Shown one piece after another: positions 18,223-26,407 of a stretch of DNA of 64,000 nt. Source of the stretch: Streptomyces diastatochromogenes (GTDB lineage Bacteria > Actinomycetota > Actinomycetes > Streptomycetales > Streptomycetaceae); contig LRTP01000445.1 in assembly GCA_001550305.1 (NCBI GenBank), positions 1 through 64,000 of the forward strand. Reading direction: 5' to 3'. The notes below the pieces were generated by a model. It ran no database searches. It was not told the DNA's origin and saw only the letters and a list, made by a program, of their open reading frames with translations. The first letter of the stretch is position 1. Every line of letters begins with the position of its first letter. The translations under genes were made by a program, and so were the position numbers.

Positions 18223-18440
18223 TTCAGATCGCCTCCTCCATGTCCGAGACGCGCGCAGCGGCCCCCTTCGCCTTCTTCTTTTCGGCCGTATGACTCCACC
18301 ATCGCCGCAATCCGGCGCGGTGCAACCCGGGCCGAAGATCCGCCCCGAGGGACGGTCCGCATGTCGCGGCGGCATCTGGGCGGTGCGACGGTAGTCATAG
18401 GGGGTGCTCGCGGGGGCCGCACAGGAAGGCGGTGGGGGCG

Positions 18441-19316
18441 ATGGAATTCCCGCTGGTCGTGGGCGTCGACGGATCGGATTCCAGCCTGCAGGCGGTGGAC
18501 TGGGCCGTAGACGAAGCAGCACGCCACGGGCTGCCGCTTCGCCTCGTCTGTGCCTCCCTGTGGGAGCGGTACGAGGGAGCCCTCCCCTCCTTCAGCGTTG
18601 ATCGTCCCGCCGAAGAGGTCACGGCGGAGCACATCATCGCCTCCTGCGTGGAACGCGCCCGGCTTCGCAACCCCGAGGTGAAGGTGTCGGGCGAGGTGCT
18701 GCCCGACGATGCGGTGTCCGTGCTGCTGAGGACGGGGCCTGAGGCATTTGCCCTGGTCACGGGTTGTCGTGGCCGTGGCGAGGTCGCCGGCATGCTGCTG
18801 GGGTCGGTCAGCCTCGCGGTGGCGGCTCGTGCCGTGTGCCCTGTCATCGTGGTCCGTGGCTCGGAACAGAACCGGCAGGGAACCTTCGGGCGGGTGGTGG
18901 TCGGGGTCGGCGACTCGACAGGGGGCTCGGCCGCCGTACGGTTCGCCGTGCGCGAGGCTGAGGCGCGCGGCTGTGCCCTGAAGGCTGTGCGTGCCTGGCG
19001 CAGCCCGGCCCATGAGCACGTGGACCACCCTCTGATCGCGGATGACGCCGCTCGTGTGCACGGTGAACGGGCCTCGACCCGCCTCACTGATGCGCTGGTC
19101 GAGGCCGTCCGGGAACATCCCGACGTCGAAGTCGACCGCCAGCCGGTCGAGGGCCCCGCTCACAAGGTTCTGCTGGGGGCATCGGCCGATGCTGATCTGA
19201 TCGTCATCGGCGCTCTGAGGAGGCACGGCCACTTCGGTCTGCAACTCGGCAGGGTCGCCCACGCCCTGCTGCATCACTCCCAGTGCCCGGTCGCCGTCAT
19301 CCCTCAGCGAGCCTGA
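18441..19316 (+). CDS. Universal stress protein, two tandem domains
   Basis: 291 residues with two Usp domains: FPLVVGVDGSDSSLQAVDWA to VTGCRGRGEVAGMLLGSVS, and RVVVGVGDSTGGSAAVRFA to LIVIGALRRHGHFGLQLG and CPVAVIPQRA. In domain 1 the usual GSRG is GCRG. ATG 18441 was preferred over GTG 18432 for spacing to GGAAGG (18424-18429). It ends 23 bases before the GH65 gene, so the two are probably one transcript, linking a stress sensor to carbohydrate reserve turnover. Confidence 0.9.
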   Translation: MEFPLVVGVDGSDSSLQAVDWAVDEAARHGLPLRLVCASLWERYEGALPSFSVDRPAEEVTAEHIIASCVERARLRNPEVKVSGEVLPDDAVSVLLRTGPEAFALVTGCRGRGEVAGMLLGSVSLAVAARAVCPVIVVRGSEQNRQGTFGRVVVGVGDSTGGSAAVRFAVREAEARGCALKAVRAWRSPAHEHVDHPLIADDAARVHGERASTRLTDALVEAVREHPDVEVDRQPVEGPAHKVLLGASADADLIVIGALRRHGHFGLQLGRVAHALLHHSQCPVAVIPQRA

Positions 19317-19339
19317 AGGCAGGGGGGTGAGGGCGGCGG

Positions 19340-21739
19340 ATGTCGGAGTGGACGTGGGAGTACGAGGGCTACGACCCCTCCACCGAGCGGTTGCGGGAAG
19401 CGTTGTGCACGCTCGGCAATGGCTACTTCGCCACCCGTGGTGCGGTGCCCGAGTGCAGGGCGGGCCTGGTGCACTGCCCGGGAACCTACGTGGCCGGGTG
19501 CTACAACCGCCTGGAGTCGACCGTGGCGGGGCGACAGGTGGTGAACGAGGACCTGGTCAACCTCCCGAACTGGCTGCTCCTGCGCTTCCGTTGCCGCCGC
19601 GCCCAGGGGCCGTGGGGCCCGTGGTTCTCCCCGGACGCCTGCACTTTCCTGGACTACCGGCACACCCTGGATCTGCGCCGCGGCACACTGACCCGCACTC
19701 TTCGCTATCAGGACGACGCCGCGGGCGTACTCAGTGTGGAGCAGATCCGCTTGGTGCACATGAGGGAACCTCACCTGGCCGCGCTGCGGACCGTCTTCAC
19801 GGCCGAGGACTGGTCGGGAGAGATCGAGGTCGAGGCCGCCCTCGACGGCGGCGTGATCAACAGCAACGTACACCGTTACCGGTCTCTCAACCGCAGGCAT
19901 CTGGCCCATGTGCGCACCGGGGCGCAGGAGCCGGACGTGGTGTGGCTGCACTGCCGCACCAGCACCTCCGACATCGCCGTCGCCATGGCGGCCCGGACGG
20001 TCGTCACCGGACAGCAGCCGGTCTCCTCGGCGGTGCGCTCCACCCCGCGCCGCTCCGTCCACCGCCTGCTGATACCGATCTCCCGAGGCCGGCCCGTCCG
20101 CGTGGAGAAGACATTGGCCCTGCACACCTCACGCGACAGGGCGATCAGCGACCCACTCGGGGCCGCGGTCGACCAGCTGTCCGCGGCTCCGGGCTTCTCA
20201 GCCCTGCTGGACTCCCATGTCGCCTCGTGGGAGCAGTTGTGGCGGCGCACCGAGATCCAGGTGCCCGGCCAGGCCGGTCGTGTCCTGCGCCTGCATCTGT
20301 TCCATGTCCTGCAGACATTGTCACCGCACACCGCGGATCTCGACGTGGGGGTGCCGGCCCGAGGGCTGCACGGTGAGGCGTACCGAGGTCACGTCTTCTG
20401 GGACGAGCTGTTCGTGCTGCCGTATCTGAACCTGCATCTTCCAGAGGTCTCGCGGGCCCTGCTGAACTACCGTCACCGGCGCCTGCCCCAGGCATGCCGG
20501 GCGGCCGCCGCTGCCGGCAGGGCGGGAGCGATGTACCCGTGGCAGAGCGGCAGCGACGGCCGAGAGGAAACCCAGCAGCTCCACATCAACCCCCGCTCCG
20601 GCCGCTGGCTGCCGGACCACTCGCGGCTCCAGCACCACGTCGGCTCGGCGATCGCGTACAACGTGTGGCAGTACTGCGAGGCCACCGGCGACACCGAGTT
20701 CCTGCACACCAACGGCGCGGAGATGCTGCTGCAGATCGCCCGCTTCTGGGCCGACATCGCGGTCCTCGACCCCGAGTCGGGCCGTTACCGCATCCGCGGC
20801 GTCGTCGGCCCCGACGAGTACCACGACAGCTACCCGGGCAGCGCACAGCCCGGGCTGGACGACAACACGTACACCAACGTCACCGCCGCCTGGGTCCTCA
20901 GCCGTGCACTGGACCTTCTGCGACGCCTTCCCGCGTGGCGTCGCGAGGAACTCTTCCAGCGCGTGCAGTTGGACGACGAGGAACTCCCGAAGTGGGAAGA
21001 GACCTCCAGGCGGTTGCGGGTGCCGCACCACCAGGGCGTCATCAGCCAGTTCGAAGGCTACGACGACCTCGCCGAGCTGGACTGGGACGCCTACCGCGCG
21101 CGGTACGACAACATCCGGCGGCTGGACCGGATCCTGGAGGCCGAGGGCGACACGGTCAACCGCTACAAAGCCTCAAAGCAGGCCGACGTCCTCATGCTCG
21201 GCTACCTCTTCTCACCCACGGAACTGCAGCAGCTGTTCCGGCGTCTCGGCTATCGCCTGGACGACGAGATCTGGCGAAAGACCGTCGCCTACTACCTCCA
21301 GCGCACCAGCCACGGCTCCACCCTCAGCGAACTCGTCCACGGCTGGGTCCTCACCCGGGTCAGACGGGCCGAGGCGTGGCAGTACGTCCACGAGGCCCTG
21401 GAAGCGGACACCGCCGATATCCAGGGCGGCACGACCGGCGAAGGCATCCACCTCGGAGCCATGGCCGGCACCCTCGACCTCGTCCAGCGCGGCCTGACCG
21501 GACTGGAGACACGCGAGGACGCCCTGTGGCTGGACCCAGTGCCGCTTCCGGCACTGTCCGAATACGGGTTCTCACTGCGCTACCGCGGCCACTGGGGCGT
21601 CAGCGTACGGCTGCAGAGCGGACAGCTACGGATCGGCGTGCCCGATTCGGAGGAGAAACCGATCCGCGTGGTGCTGCCTGACCGGGCCGTCACCATCGCT
21701 CCCGGAGAGACCTGCACGCTCGTGCTGCCGCCGAGGTGA
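19340..21739 (+). CDS. Glycoside hydrolase family 65 phosphorylase/hydrolase
   Basis: 799 residues. The GH65 signatures are the N-terminal domain (EGYDPSTERLREALCTLGNGYF), the catalytic (alpha/alpha)6 barrel with RGLHGEAYRGHVFWDELFV, AMYPWQSGSDGREE, and the general acid in VVGPDEYHD (about Glu493). TVNRYKASKQADVLML and TSHGSTLSELVH follow, then a C-terminal beta domain. Family members phosphorolyse trehalose, maltose or kojibiose; the exact sugar cannot be assigned. Paired with the upstream Usp gene, it fits mobilisation of storage disaccharide under stress. It is full length and without internal breaks. Confidence 0.92.
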   Translation: MSEWTWEYEGYDPSTERLREALCTLGNGYFATRGAVPECRAGLVHCPGTYVAGCYNRLESTVAGRQVVNEDLVNLPNWLLLRFRCRRAQGPWGPWFSPDACTFLDYRHTLDLRRGTLTRTLRYQDDAAGVLSVEQIRLVHMREPHLAALRTVFTAEDWSGEIEVEAALDGGVINSNVHRYRSLNRRHLAHVRTGAQEPDVVWLHCRTSTSDIAVAMAARTVVTGQQPVSSAVRSTPRRSVHRLLIPISRGRPVRVEKTLALHTSRDRAISDPLGAAVDQLSAAPGFSALLDSHVASWEQLWRRTEIQVPGQAGRVLRLHLFHVLQTLSPHTADLDVGVPARGLHGEAYRGHVFWDELFVLPYLNLHLPEVSRALLNYRHRRLPQACRAAAAAGRAGAMYPWQSGSDGREETQQLHINPRSGRWLPDHSRLQHHVGSAIAYNVWQYCEATGDTEFLHTNGAEMLLQIARFWADIAVLDPESGRYRIRGVVGPDEYHDSYPGSAQPGLDDNTYTNVTAAWVLSRALDLLRRLPAWRREELFQRVQLDDEELPKWEETSRRLRVPHHQGVISQFEGYDDLAELDWDAYRARYDNIRRLDRILEAEGDTVNRYKASKQADVLMLGYLFSPTELQQLFRRLGYRLDDEIWRKTVAYYLQRTSHGSTLSELVHGWVLTRVRRAEAWQYVHEALEADTADIQGGTTGEGIHLGAMAGTLDLVQRGLTGLETREDALWLDPVPLPALSEYGFSLRYRGHWGVSVRLQSGQLRIGVPDSEEKPIRVVLPDRAVTIAPGETCTLVLPPR

Positions 21740-21914
21740 TCAGCCCGGCGGACCAGACGGTGGAGGGGCGGAGGCCCCCACCAGAGGGAAAACGCGAAGA
21801 AGTGGAGTGCCGGACGACCGTGGGCCGTGCGCCACGGCGCGGCGCTCCGCACCCCTCCGAAATGTCCCGATAGCGTGCATGCTCTGAGCAATCCCTCAGT
21901 GCTCAGGAGCCGTG

Positions 21915-22316
21915 ATGGAAAGAGACGGCATGACGGCGGTGCTGATCGGACCGGAGATCGGGACGGCCGCCGGGGTGCTGTCGGGGCTCGTTGGCATCGG
22001 TGGCGGTGTCGTCATCGTCCCGGCTCTGGTCTCGCTCGGGTTGACCGCCCACGCGGCCAGCGGGACCTCGCTGGCCGCGCTGCTGATGCCGGTCGGACTG
22101 CTCGGCGTGTTCGAGTACGCCCACAGGCACCAGATCAAGATCTATTACGCGATCGGTCTAGCGGTAGGGCGCACACTGGGAGCAGGCGTGGGTGCCTATG
22201 TTGCCGGACGATCGCCCGATCTTGTGCTTCAGCGCGTGTTCGGGGTGCTTCTGGCACTCCTCGCCCTCAAGTTCCTGGTCTTCCCGACTAGCACACACGG
22301 GGGTGAGCTTCGTTGA
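21915..22316 (+). CDS. Half-size TauE/SafE-type permease
   Basis: 133 residues, about half the usual 250. It has hydrophobic segments with the signature GxxSGLVGIGGGVVIVPAL, then HAASGTSLAALLMPVGLLGVF, a cytoplasmic AHRHQIK, and two more helices. TauE/SafE proteins export sulfite or organosulfur anions. Half-length versions that would pair as dimers are known, so truncation is not certain. ATG 21915 sits after CAGGAG; GTG 21912 and ATG 21930 are alternatives. A hairpin of the GGTGG-GGGGC/GCCCC-CACC type (about 21759-21782) separates it from the GH65 gene. Confidence 0.75.
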   Translation: MERDGMTAVLIGPEIGTAAGVLSGLVGIGGGVVIVPALVSLGLTAHAASGTSLAALLMPVGLLGVFEYAHRHQIKIYYAIGLAVGRTLGAGVGAYVAGRSPDLVLQRVFGVLLALLALKFLVFPTSTHGGELR

Positions 22317-22520
22317 TTGACGGCGACGAAGCGAGTCTGTCCGTCGGATCCTGGTCGCCGGCTTGTGGCCGACCGTGAGCCTGGGCGGGCTCTGACCGGA
22401 TTGCCCCTATCAGGGCCTTTCGACCCCTGCCACCCAGGAACGGCTGGGTTGAGGCTGGTAGACGGGGTCCGGGGTCAATGCCGACCGAAGGGCGTGGGAT
22501 TGGTGATCACACGAGTGCGG

Positions 22521-24503
22521 ATGCCGCACCGGCATCTGACGCCGCCCGCCAAGCCCGGGCCGCCGCGCGAGCCACCCAAGCCTCCGTCCCGGCAACCGCA
22601 GCCGCTCGGCGGACGGTGGATGTTCTGGTGGATCCTGATGACGGTCCTCATCGTCCTGCTGCTCTCGCGCGCCCGGTCCGGGCCACATACGACTTCACTG
22701 TCCTACAGCGACTTCGTGACCAAGGTCGGGGCCAGCCAGGTACAGATGGTCGACATCAACGACAAGGGCGCCGTCAGCGGCAGCCTGAAGGACGGCGCGA
22801 AGTTCACCACCCAGATCCCCACCGCGCTGGGCACCGGCGCCCAGCTCCAGCAGCAGCTGACCTCCCACCACGTGCGCATCACCGCCAGCCAGAGCAGCAG
22901 CGGCGGCTCGGCCTGGTCGTCCGTGCTCTTCTCATTCCTGCCCTTCCTGCTGCTGATCGGCTTCTTCGTGTGGATGGGACGCCGGGCCGCAGGGTCGGTG
23001 ACCGGCGGACTGAGCGCCATCGGACGCTCACGGGCAAAGATCATCGAAGCGGAGCGGCCCACCACCAGGTTCAACGACATCGCCGGCTACGACGGGGTCA
23101 AGCAGGAGATCAGCGAGGTCGTCGACTTCCTGCGCAACCCCGGCCGGTACACCGCCGCAGGAGCCAAGGGACCCCGTGGCGTGATCATGGTGGGACCGCC
23201 CGGTACCGGCAAGACGCTCTTCGCGCGGGCCGTCGCCGGCGAGGCGGACGTACCGTTTCTGTCGGTGACCGGCTCCGCGTTCGTGGAGATGTTCGTCGGA
23301 GTTGGCGCCTCCCGGGTACGCGACCTGTTCGGCGACGCCCGCAAACGCGCTCCGTCGATCATCTTCATCGACGAGATCGACGCGCTCGGATCACGTCGCG
23401 CCGGCGGGGCCCGGCTGGGCGGCAACGACGAGCGCGAGCAGACCCTGAACCAGCTGCTGGCCGAGATGGACGGCTTCGACCAGTCCAGCGGCATCGTCGT
23501 CCTCGCCGCCACCAACCGGCCCGATGCCCTCGACCCGGCCCTGCTGCGCCCCGGGCGCTTCGACCGCCAGGTCACCGTGCCACTGCCCAACCAGGCCGAG
23601 CGGGCCGCGATCCTCGCCGTCCACGCCCGCGACAAGACCCTGGCCCCGGACGTCGACATGGATGCCGTAGCGCGCGCCACGCCAGGGTTCTCCGGCGCGG
23701 ACCTCGCCAACCTGGTCAACGAGGGCGCCATCAACGCCGTCCGCGGCGACCGCACCCGCATCGAGCCGCACGACCTGGACGCCGCCCGCGACCGTGTGCT
23801 GCTCGGACGCCGGGAGTCCTCCAACGCACTGCTGCCCGAGGAACGCCGCTCCGTGGCCGTCCACGAATCAGGGCACGCCCTGGTCGCAGCACTGTGCGAG
23901 CACGCCGACCCGGTGGCCAAGGTCACCATCCTGCCCGCCGGCGTCACCCTCGGCGTCACCGAGCAACTCCCTGAAGCGGAACGACACTTGTATAGTGAGA
24001 GCTATCTGACCGACCTGCTGGCGGTGCGCCTGGGTGGGCGCGCGGCCGAACTCGTGGTCTTCGGTGAGGGATCGACGGGAGCCGCCAACGACCTGGCCGG
24101 AGCCACCCAGATCGCCACCCGCATGGTCCGCGAGTTCGGCCTCTCCCGCGAACTCGGCCCGATCGGCTACGCCTCCTCCCACCCGCACTACCTGGGTGAG
24201 ACCACCGAGGAGCCCAGCCGGCCGGCGTACTCGGAGCAGACCCAGCGCATCGTCGACGAGGAGGTCGCGCGTCTGCTGCGCCAAGCCGAACAGCGTGCGA
24301 TCACGCTGCTCCGCAGCCACCGGCCCGCCCTGGAACATCTGGCCGAACAGCTGGTCATCCACGAGACCGTCGATGGCTCCGCCGTCCTCGACGTCCTGCG
24401 CCAGGAACACAGCCAGACAGACGGGAAAGGTGATGACCACGCCGTCAACGCGTCACCGCCCCCTGACCGTCCGGAGCCAGGAGTTCACACTCAGCCTCAC
24501 TGA
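22521..24503 (+). CDS. ftsH: ATP-dependent zinc metalloprotease FtsH
   Basis: 660 residues. A short cytosolic tail rich in proline precedes the first membrane helix (WMFWWILMTVLIVLLL); a periplasmic FtsH-extracellular domain follows, then the second helix (VLFSFLPFLLLIGFFVWMG). The AAA domain has GPPGTGKT (from about residue 225) and IIFIDEIDALGSRR. The zinc motif is HESGH (about 448-452), and the third-ligand region is FGEGSTGAANDLAGATQIA. It degrades membrane and short-lived proteins. The frame is open back to 22317; ATG 22521 or GTG 22503 fit best, neither with a strong ribosome binding site. The last residues (about PPPDRPEPGVHTQPH) are read from the SPW-gene remnant, so the native C-terminus has probably been replaced. 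Confidence 0.9.
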   Translation: MPHRHLTPPAKPGPPREPPKPPSRQPQPLGGRWMFWWILMTVLIVLLLSRARSGPHTTSLSYSDFVTKVGASQVQMVDINDKGAVSGSLKDGAKFTTQIPTALGTGAQLQQQLTSHHVRITASQSSSGGSAWSSVLFSFLPFLLLIGFFVWMGRRAAGSVTGGLSAIGRSRAKIIEAERPTTRFNDIAGYDGVKQEISEVVDFLRNPGRYTAAGAKGPRGVIMVGPPGTGKTLFARAVAGEADVPFLSVTGSAFVEMFVGVGASRVRDLFGDARKRAPSIIFIDEIDALGSRRAGGARLGGNDEREQTLNQLLAEMDGFDQSSGIVVLAATNRPDALDPALLRPGRFDRQVTVPLPNQAERAAILAVHARDKTLAPDVDMDAVARATPGFSGADLANLVNEGAINAVRGDRTRIEPHDLDAARDRVLLGRRESSNALLPEERRSVAVHESGHALVAALCEHADPVAKVTILPAGVTLGVTEQLPEAERHLYSESYLTDLLAVRLGGRAAELVVFGEGSTGAANDLAGATQIATRMVREFGLSRELGPIGYASSHPHYLGETTEEPSRPAYSEQTQRIVDEEVARLLRQAEQRAITLLRSHRPALEHLAEQLVIHETVDGSAVLDVLRQEHSQTDGKGDDHAVNASPPPDRPEPGVHTQPH

Positions 24504-24652
24504 TCGTCAGCAACACGGTGGTGGCGGCCTTGCCATCCTCTTCGCCGCCGACAAGGGGTTGCCGGCGCGCTGAGGAGCAAGCACCTACCGTGACGGCGGC
24601 CCACCCGTACGCCGGTGGGGCCGAGTCGGACTGCTCGGCCCTACTACGCGTG
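24452..24652 (+). pseudogene. 3' remnant of an SPW-protein gene plus terminator
   Basis: In one frame this reads VTAP-stop-PSGARSSHSASLIVSNTVVAALPS. This closely matches the end of the SPW protein at 5737-6183 (VIAPFVVSGARSSHPATVIVSNAVVGGLAV), and DNA similarity continues through the terminator region (GTACGCCGGTGGGGCCGAG here, GTATGCCGGTGGGGCTGAG at 6194). The reading frame has a stop and a later frameshift. The remnant overlaps the last 52 bases of ftsH in a different frame. It indicates a deletion that removed the start of an SPW gene and fused its end to ftsH. Confidence 0.8.
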
Positions 24653-24912
24653 AAGCGGAGACTTCGTTCTCCGGATGCGATTGCCAAGGGAGGGAGCGCC
24701 GTATCCGGGCCGGGGCCATGAGCCAGAACCGAGAAGACCTCCACCAGCTCGGACACCTTTCCTGCCCGGCGCCGACGCGTGACCATCAGCGTCCGCGGCC
24801 AGATCTGCGGCATCGTCATCACCCTTGCCGACGCCGCTTCAGCGGAGCTACCGGAGGGCATGCTGCTGTATCGGACGCCGCGGCAAAGTACCGGCGGGTG
24901 GACCTCATAGGC
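24653..24912. other. Gap, unassigned open frame only
   Basis: On the plus strand VTISVRGQICGIVITLADAA and the following residues are open from about 24780 to 24910 and look protein-like, but I do not recognise them and there is no good start. This may be a scrap of a lost gene. Confidence 0.3.
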
Positions 24913-25167
24913 TTACTGGCGGTGGCTGGAATGCGCCAGCTCGGTGAGGAGTTCCTCTGCCTCTGACGCGGGAAGCCGCTCTTCGAGCAGCGGCAGGTAG
25001 ATCTCCTCTTCTTCCGCGAAGTGCACCTTGACCAGCGTGTACAGCCCGTAGAGGACGCGTCGTAGTGCGGCCTGCCGCTCGTCGCTGAGTCCTTCCCGGT
25101 CCACCACCTCACGCAGCGTGCCCAGCTCGCGGGCGAGCCGACCAACCTCGACGTGGTCCTGGACAGG
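24913..25167 (-). pseudogene. Hemerythrin-domain protein, 5' end lost to an IS
   Basis: The last roughly 82 residues of a hemerythrin/HHE protein remain: DHVEVGRLARELGTLREVV, LYTLVKVHFAEEEEIYLPLLEE, AEELLTELAHSSHRQ. The His and Glu ligand helices (VHFAEEEE) are kept. Similarity stops near 25167, where IS256-type sequence begins, so the first half is missing. Upstream codons in the open frame come from the IS. Hemerythrins bind oxygen or nitric oxide and commonly belong to low-oxygen regulons, matching the neighbouring genes. Confidence 0.75.
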
Positions 25168-25247
25168 GACTGTCCTGAAGTTTGCGTGTCTGGCCTGGTG
25201 TGACCCGAGTTGGCATGAGATGGGTTCTCTGCCGGGAAGGATCACAG

Positions 25248-25568
25248 ATGGGCAGCAAGGACGAACCAGGCCCCGTTGAGAGCGAGCACCAGGTGCGGAC
25301 GGGGGCGGAGTTGGCGCGGATCGCTGAGAAGAACCGGGATTTGGCCGAGGAGCTGGTGGAACGGGCCCGACGGGACGGGCTCCAGTTGGTGGGCGAGAGC
25401 GGTCTGCTCACCGGGCTGGTGAAGCTGGTCCTGGAGGGCGCGCTGGAGGCCGAGATGGCCGAGCACCTGGGCTACGAGAAAGGAGACCCGGCCGGCGCGG
25501 GGTCGGGCAACCACCGCAACGGCACCAGCCGCAAGACCGTGCTCTCCCAGGTGGGGCCGGTGACCCTC
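25248..25568 (+). pseudogene. IS256-family transposase, N-terminal fragment
   Basis: From ATG 25248 the frame reads MGSKDEPGPVESEHQ, then the diagnostic LTGLVKLVLEGALEAEMAEH, GYEKGD, GNHRNGTSRKTVLSQVGPVTL. It breaks at 25568, where about 300 residues including the DDE core should follow. The sequence beyond is an IS701-type fragment in the opposite direction. The insertion end on the left is near 25168. Confidence 0.8.
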
Positions 25569-25748
25569 GTTGCCGTCCGGCAGCCGCTCCGCCATGGCCT
25601 GGATGGACTTGCGCCGCCCGTCCAGCATCAGTCCGCGCAGATAGCAGTCACTCTTCGCCCGCTGATCCTTGCGCGGCACCGACGCGAACACATCAGCAAC
25701 GAATAACGCCAACTGCGCCCGAGCACGGTTCACTTCATGTGCGTCCAC
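25569..25748 (-). pseudogene. IS701-family transposase, N-terminal fragment
   Basis: Reading on the minus strand from GTG 25748: NRARAQLALFVADVFASVP, RKDQRAKSDCYLRGLMLDG, RRKSIQAMAERLPDGN. This is the conserved start of IS701-type transposases. It is cut at 25569 by the IS256 fragment. The few bases to about 25802 upstream probably belong to the same IS end. Confidence 0.8.
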
Positions 25749-25886
25749 ACCCCCACCATGCCCTCAAACAGGACCGCGAGACAGACCTAACGGAGTCCTA
25801 CTAGTGCTGTGACCGCGTAGGTTCGCCGGGTTGGTGGTGCTGGCGGTTGGATGTGCGGTGACGTCCATTCGACCGCTGGAGGCGCG

Positions 25887-26273
25887 GTGGCTGAGCCTGT
25901 CCGTGTACGCCGACTGACCGACCAGGAAGGACAGAAGCTGCAGCAGATCGTGCGCCGGGGAAGTACCAGTTCGGTGCGGTATAGGCGGGCGATGATGCTG
26001 CTGGCGTCTGCCGGCGGGGACCGCGTTCCGGTGATTGCCCAGCTGGTCCAGGCCGACGAGGACACCGTGCGCGATGTGATCCACCGGTTCAACGAGATCG
26101 GCCTGGCCTGCCTGGACCCTCAATGGGCGGGAGGCCGTCCCCGCCTGCTCAAGTCTGACGACGAGGACTTCGTCATCCAGACGGCCATCACCCGCCCGAC
26201 CAAGCTCGGCCAGCCCTTCACCCGCTGGTCGATCCGCAAACTCGCCGCCTACCTGCGCCGCGTCCACGGACGC
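25887..26273 (+). pseudogene. IS630-family transposase, N-terminal fragment
   Basis: From GTG 25887: AEPVRVRRLTDQEGQKLQQ, RYRRAMMLLASAGG, VIAQLVQADEDTVRDVIHRFNE, PRLLKSDDEDFVIQTA, RWSIRKLAAYLRRVHGR. These are the helix-turn-helix and winged helix of IS630/Tc1-type transposases. Similarity ends exactly at 26273, where the long inverted end of the ISL3-type element starts; the DDE half is missing. The left end appears to follow a CTA at about 25802, consistent with TA target choice. Confidence 0.8.
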
Positions 26274-26354
26274 TGTCGGCGTACACCTGAACGTGGCTCT
26301 GGCAAGATTTTCGTAGCCGGAGATCACCTCGGTGACACGATGGGCCGGTCCGCA
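26274..26354 (+). repeat. Left inverted repeat of ISL3-type element
   Basis: 81 bp, beginning TGTCGGCGTACAC and ending GGGCCGGTCCGCA; the mirror image lies at 27973-28053. It ends 54 bases before the transposase start. Confidence 0.9.
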
Positions 26355-26407
26355 CAGCGGGCAGCCTGTGGCTGTGCTCTGTTGAACTGGCAAGTCTGTT
26401 ACCGCAG

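Noticed and set aside
21915..22316. TauE/SafE gene called a pseudogene
   Set aside because: It is half length but has an intact frame, start and ribosome binding site; half-size permeases exist, so truncation is not proven.
24718..24966. 82-residue plus-strand gene after ftsH
   Set aside because: Low-complexity, Arg/His-rich shadow overlapping the hemerythrin remnant; no ribosome binding site.
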